Position numbers and translations under genes: made by a program. From the NCBI GenBank assembly GCA_023388055.1, contig JAEWGW010000023.1, positions 62,001 to 126,000 of the forward strand: DNA of 64,000 nt, given 5' to 3'. The DNA is from Bacillota bacterium. Lineage in GTDB: Bacteria > Bacillota > Bacilli > Paenibacillales > NBRC-103111. How positions within the stretch are numbered: position 1 is the first letter of the stretch; each line of letters starts with the position of its first letter. Below are positions 61,432-64,000 of this stretch, in pieces. The notes under the pieces were generated by a model. The model was not told where the DNA came from. It searched no databases and saw nothing but the letters and a program-made list of their open reading frames with translations.

Positions 61432-62277
61432 ATGCTTGCACCTCGAGAGAGCATCTATACTCACTATCAACCCGCTTATATTCCCGACCACGAGCCGGGC
61501 GCCGCTGCCTATTGGTTTATCTCAAGGACGGGAAACCTCCTGATCCGGGAAACCGCGGATGGCGTGGAGATTCCCGAAGCAGCCGGAGCCGAGGCGCTTT
61601 CCCTAGTTACCGGACGCACCCTTTATTTAGGTACCTGGAAAGGCATCCCCTGTTATGCAGCATCGGCAGAATCCGAAACCGCATCAGATGATGGACTGGC
61701 CTTTCATCCCTTACGCAGCCTTTATGGAAAAATAGACGAGGGCCTGTTCCATCTGGCCGGGCGGGCTGTGCAGCTGACAGCCTTTGGACGCACCCACCGT
61801 TTTTGCGGAACCTGCGGCGCCGAAACCGTCCCTTCGCCCAAGGAGCATGCCCTGCTGTGCCCCGCTTGCGGAAGTGTAAGCTTTCCCCGGTTGGCACCTG
61901 CAGTGATTACCGTCATCCTGAAGGACCGGCAGGTACTCCTCGCCCGGGCCAAGCATTTCACCAACAATATGTACGGTCTCATCGCAGGCTTTGTGGAGCC
62001 GGGGGAAACGCTGGAGGACTGCGTCCGACGGGAAACGAAAGAGGAGATTGGGATCACTGTAAGCAATATCCGCTATTTCGGCAGCCAGCAATGGCCGTTC
62101 CCCCACTCCCTTATGATCGGCTTTATCGCAGACTACGAAAGCGGCGAGATCCATGTGGACGGCGAGGAAATTGTGGACGCCGACTGGTTCGACCCGGACA
62201 AGCTGCCCGTCATTCCGTCACCCGTCAGCATCGCCCGCAAAATGCTGGACTGGTACGTGGAGCAATATGCAGGTTAA
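61432..62277 (+). CDS. nudC: NAD+ diphosphatase / RNA decapping Nudix hydrolase
   Basis: 281 residues from the ATG at 61432 (AAAGGG 8 nt upstream). It hydrolyses NADH/NAD+ to NMN and AMP and can remove NAD caps from RNA. The zinc ribbon is FCGTCGAET...LLCPACGS. The Nudix box is GLIAGFVEPGETLEDCVRRE followed by TKEEIGI. The NudC-specific motif is SQQWPFPHSLMIGF. Domain order and length match E. coli NudC. Convergent with the MerR-receiver gene with only 4 bp between stop codons. Confidence 0.95.
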   Translation: MLAPRESIYTHYQPAYIPDHEPGAAAYWFISRTGNLLIRETADGVEIPEAAGAEALSLVTGRTLYLGTWKGIPCYAASAESETASDDGLAFHPLRSLYGKIDEGLFHLAGRAVQLTAFGRTHRFCGTCGAETVPSPKEHALLCPACGSVSFPRLAPAVITVILKDRQVLLARAKHFTNNMYGLIAGFVEPGETLEDCVRRETKEEIGITVSNIRYFGSQQWPFPHSLMIGFIADYESGEIHVDGEEIVDADWFDPDKLPVIPSPVSIARKMLDWYVEQYAG

Positions 62278-62281
62278 CACA

Positions 62282-63004
62282 TCATCCCAAGGCAGGCGAC
62301 TGTAGGGCCGCGGCAACTGCATCCACCAATACATGGGGCAGAAAGGGCTTCGCCACGAATTCTGCCGCTCCGCAATGGAGGCATTCCTGTACCACCTCCG
62401 GAGTGCCTCTGCCGGAGCACATCACCACCTTGGCGTTGGGGTTAAGCTGCCGAATCTGGTTCAGAACCTGGATGCCATCCATCCCTTCGAGTCCGATATC
62501 CAGCACAACCACGTCCGGCTTATGCCGCCGGTACAGCTCCAGCCCTTGCTCCCCATCCGGTACAGACTCTGCTACCATCCACCCCTGCCTCTCCAAAACA
62601 TCGGCTATACATTGCCGCACAAATGCCGAATCATCGATAATCAATACTTTCTTCATCTCCGCAGATCCCTCCTTATGGGTGGATATCCGGCACTGAAGCA
62701 AACGGATGGATCTTGCCAGCCTCGTTTCCCTGTCCAACAGATCGGCAAGCCTCTCCTGAAGGATATTTTGCCGTTTATCCATGTCTGCTCCGCCCAGCAT
62801 CTCCCCGATTTCCTCCAGAGTCAGGCCGCATTCCTTCCATTCCATTATTTCTGTAACGATGCCGATTTGCTCCGGCGTGTAATACCGGTAACGGTTAACT
62901 GGATCCACATAATGAGGCGTGAGAAGCCCCATTTCCTCGTAATAACGGATGGCATCAGTGGACAGATTGACCACTTTTGCCAGTTCGCCGATGGTGTAAT
63001 ACAT
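62282..63004 (-). CDS. MerR-type HTH fused to a response-regulator receiver
   Basis: 240 residues from the ATG at 63004 (AAAGG 10 nt upstream). The N-terminal half is a MerR helix-turn-helix and wing (MYYTIGELAKVVNLSTDAIR, YYEEMGLLTP, YRYYTPEQIGIVTEI) with its dimerisation helix (KRQNILQERLADLLDRETRL). The C-terminal half is a complete CheY-like receiver: KVLIIDDSAFVRQ, VVVLDIGLEGMDGIQVL (phospho-acceptor Asp), VVMCSGRG, EFVAKPF. The order HTH then receiver is the reverse of ordinary response regulators. An internal ATG at 62656 with AAGGAGG 11 nt upstream could give the free 124-residue receiver. No histidine kinase is adjacent. Confidence 0.85.
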   Translation of the reverse strand: MYYTIGELAKVVNLSTDAIRYYEEMGLLTPHYVDPVNRYRYYTPEQIGIVTEIMEWKECGLTLEEIGEMLGGADMDKRQNILQERLADLLDRETRLARSIRLLQCRISTHKEGSAEMKKVLIIDDSAFVRQCIADVLERQGWMVAESVPDGEQGLELYRRHKPDVVVLDIGLEGMDGIQVLNQIRQLNPNAKVVMCSGRGTPEVVQECLHCGAAEFVAKPFLPHVLVDAVAAALQSPALG

Positions 63005-63146
63005 AAGTTTCATACCTTTCATTCTTCCGCAATTATCCTTATCATAGGCGTTGGTCCTGCTCCAAGGTCAAGGGGTGTATGAAAGTTTCTGGGAGGAGGC
63101 TGTGGCGGCCAGGGCTAGATACAGGATGTATCACCCAGGCCTTTCG

Positions 63147-63169
63147 GACACTATCCCATCGGCTCAGAG
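63147..63169 (+). repeat. Solo copy of the element end
   Basis: GGACACTATCCCATCGGCTC (then AGA), preceded by TTTC as at 35347, matches the left end of the 35.3-37.1 kb element. No inverted partner is found before the window ends. It stands in the 814-bp gap 63005-63818, which otherwise holds repeats. Confidence 0.7.
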
Positions 63170-63347
63170 TCTGATGAAATGCCAGCCGAAAATGCCTGAA
63201 ATCGGCGTAGCTGCTTGGTTCCATACGTACAGTTTAGCTCCGCGGTATATGGTTTCCCTACATGAGAATAGTCTCCCTACATGTAACTTGGCCGCTCACC
63301 CCTGAGACGTGCCGTCCCATTTGGTCTGGCGACTCAGGCAAATACTC

Positions 63348-63531
63348 TTACGGAACTATGCGACGCTTAAACGCGAAAAAACGGCTATTTCAAATTGTAA
63401 CGGAACTCACAGACCCTTAGCGGGCCATGGAGGCAGAAAAACCAGCCCCGTGACCTTCTAAGGGTCGTATAGTTCCGTTATTTTGCCAAAAACACCAGAT
63501 TTCAGCCTCTACGTGCTTCTCAGTTCCGTTA
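63348..63531. repeat. 50-bp phased repeats, TAACGGAACT family, copy 2
   Basis: TTACGGAACT at 63348 and TAACGGAACT at 63398 (direct, 50 bp apart); AGTTCCGTTA at 63471 and 63522 (inverted, 51 bp apart). Same layout as the block at 12231. Beyond it, 63540-63818 has no recognised gene. Confidence 0.8.
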
Positions 63532-63818
63532 CGCGCACCGCCCCGTTTCCTCCCCATTACGAGAGCCAAACGGATGTTACGTGTATGTCCACCTCCCCTG
63601 AAGAACACCCTACATAAGGCGTCAGATGCGAGGCATAGCAGGGGCAGCGCGGACAGCGCAGAAAGCATTCGTGCATACAGTACAGACGGCACAAAAGCAG
63701 TCACGCAGACAGCACCAACAACAGCGGAGCTGACCGCAACGGAGCTGACAACACCCGCGGTTCGCCCTCCGCCCCTCCGGGGTAAGGAATTGGTAAAAGC
63801 AGCAGGAGGCTGATGCAG

Positions 63819-64000
63819 ATGGACTTATACTATGGCACCTTATATTGGAGCACGACCGGGACTTCACCGCTTCGCCTGACTCAAAGGGAGCCCGCTTCCC
63901 GCTATGACGCCATTGTAGTCGGGGGAGGGATGTCTGGTGCGTTAACCGCCTATACTCTGGCCGCAGAAGGACTGAAGGTGGCTGTGCTGGACAAGGGGGC
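63819..64000 (+). CDS. FAD-dependent oxidoreductase, 3' end cut by window edge
   Basis: 60 codons are visible. The ATG at 63819 has AGGAGG 9 nt upstream; an ATG at 63813 is too close to it. After a 25-residue leader (MDLYYGTLYWSTTGTSPLRL) comes a Rossmann FAD-binding motif, YDAIVVGGGMSGALTAYTLA, then GLKVAVLDKG. This start is typical of the DAO/glycine oxidase-like family of flavoproteins, and the leader (YYGTLYW) suggests the Paenibacillus-type DAO oxidoreductases that often carry a Rieske domain at the C-terminus. The rest lies outside the window. Confidence 0.85.
   Translation, partial: MDLYYGTLYWSTTGTSPLRLTQREPASRYDAIVVGGGMSGALTAYTLAAEGLKVAVLDKG

Noticed and set aside
63574..63813. Plus-strand 79-codon frame before the FAD oxidoreductase
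   Set aside because: There is no ribosome binding site, the composition is Thr/Ala/Pro-rich low complexity, and no family resemblance is seen.
1..64000. tRNA, rRNA, phage or conjugative genes
   Set aside because: No conserved rRNA stretches, tRNA T-loop arrangements, integrases, terminases or relaxases were recognised on reading both strands.

Overview
The window looks like chromosome of a GC-rich, spore-former-type Bacillota, most likely Paenibacillus or a close relative. The signs are strong AGGAGG-type ribosome binding sites, frequent TTG and GTG starts, LplB/YtcP/LipO-type polysaccharide ABC transport next to a membrane-anchored AraC regulator, CcpA-type cre palindromes, copper-amine-oxidase-like stalk proteins, and a B. 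subtilis ydaJKLMN-like exopolysaccharide operon. No rRNA, tRNA or CRISPR array was seen. Names rest on motifs and family knowledge; no database search was run.

Layout. 1-12 kb: mixed housekeeping and signalling genes (WG-repeat protein cut by the left edge, HNH nuclease, two diguanylate cyclases, RCC1-like lipoprotein, DoxX, thiM under a TPP riboswitch with a terminator switch, cupin, peptide deformylase, guanylate-kinase-like protein). 12.07-12.9 kb: a non-coding MITE-like element and 50-bp phased repeats. 12.9-16 kb: stalk-domain protein and peptidase T. 16-23.6 kb: sucrose/fructan locus in which divergent promoters share a 42-bp palindrome; it holds sucrose phosphorylase, an ABC importer, a LacI regulator and a GH32 enzyme. 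23.6-35.1 kb: repeats, methyltransferase, MscL, ABM monooxygenase, nucleoside hydrolase, a 1148-residue DUF5107/TPR protein, two AraC regulators, ThuA-like and SDR proteins, and a broken gene. 35.3-37.2 kb: an IS1595-type transposase gene bracketed by inverted repeats, with two LexA-like boxes in its promoter. 37.3-39.6 kb: a DUF6492-like protein and an aldehyde dehydrogenase. 39.6-48.0 kb, minus strand: a six-gene exopolysaccharide operon ending in a predicted c-di-GMP receptor. 48.2-60.1 kb: DUF3048 lipoprotein, then a polysaccharide-use locus (sensor AraC, two permeases, binding protein, 1499-residue secreted modular protein). 60.2-64 kb: rlmN, nudC, a MerR-receiver fusion, more repeats, and an FAD oxidoreductase cut by the right edge.

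How the genes work together. The sucrose locus appears to import sucrose or short fructans and split them inside the cell both by phosphorolysis and by hydrolysis, under LacI and CcpA-type control. The two active-looking GGDEF enzymes could feed c-di-GMP to the YdaK-like receptor, which would control synthesis by the YdaM/YdaN-like synthase. The 49-60 kb locus looks like a sensor-importer-secreted enzyme system for a polysaccharide I cannot identify, with cre-like boxes before three of its transcription units.

The strongest candidates for something undescribed are: (a) a 20-26 bp terminal-repeat family that links the LexA-box transposase element, a MITE-like element and solo ends; (b) orientation-flipped repeat arrays with a fixed 50-bp phase, built from at least two unrelated sequences; (c) a MerR-receiver fusion with a good internal start for a free receiver; (d) the uncharacterised central domain of the 1499-residue secreted protein.
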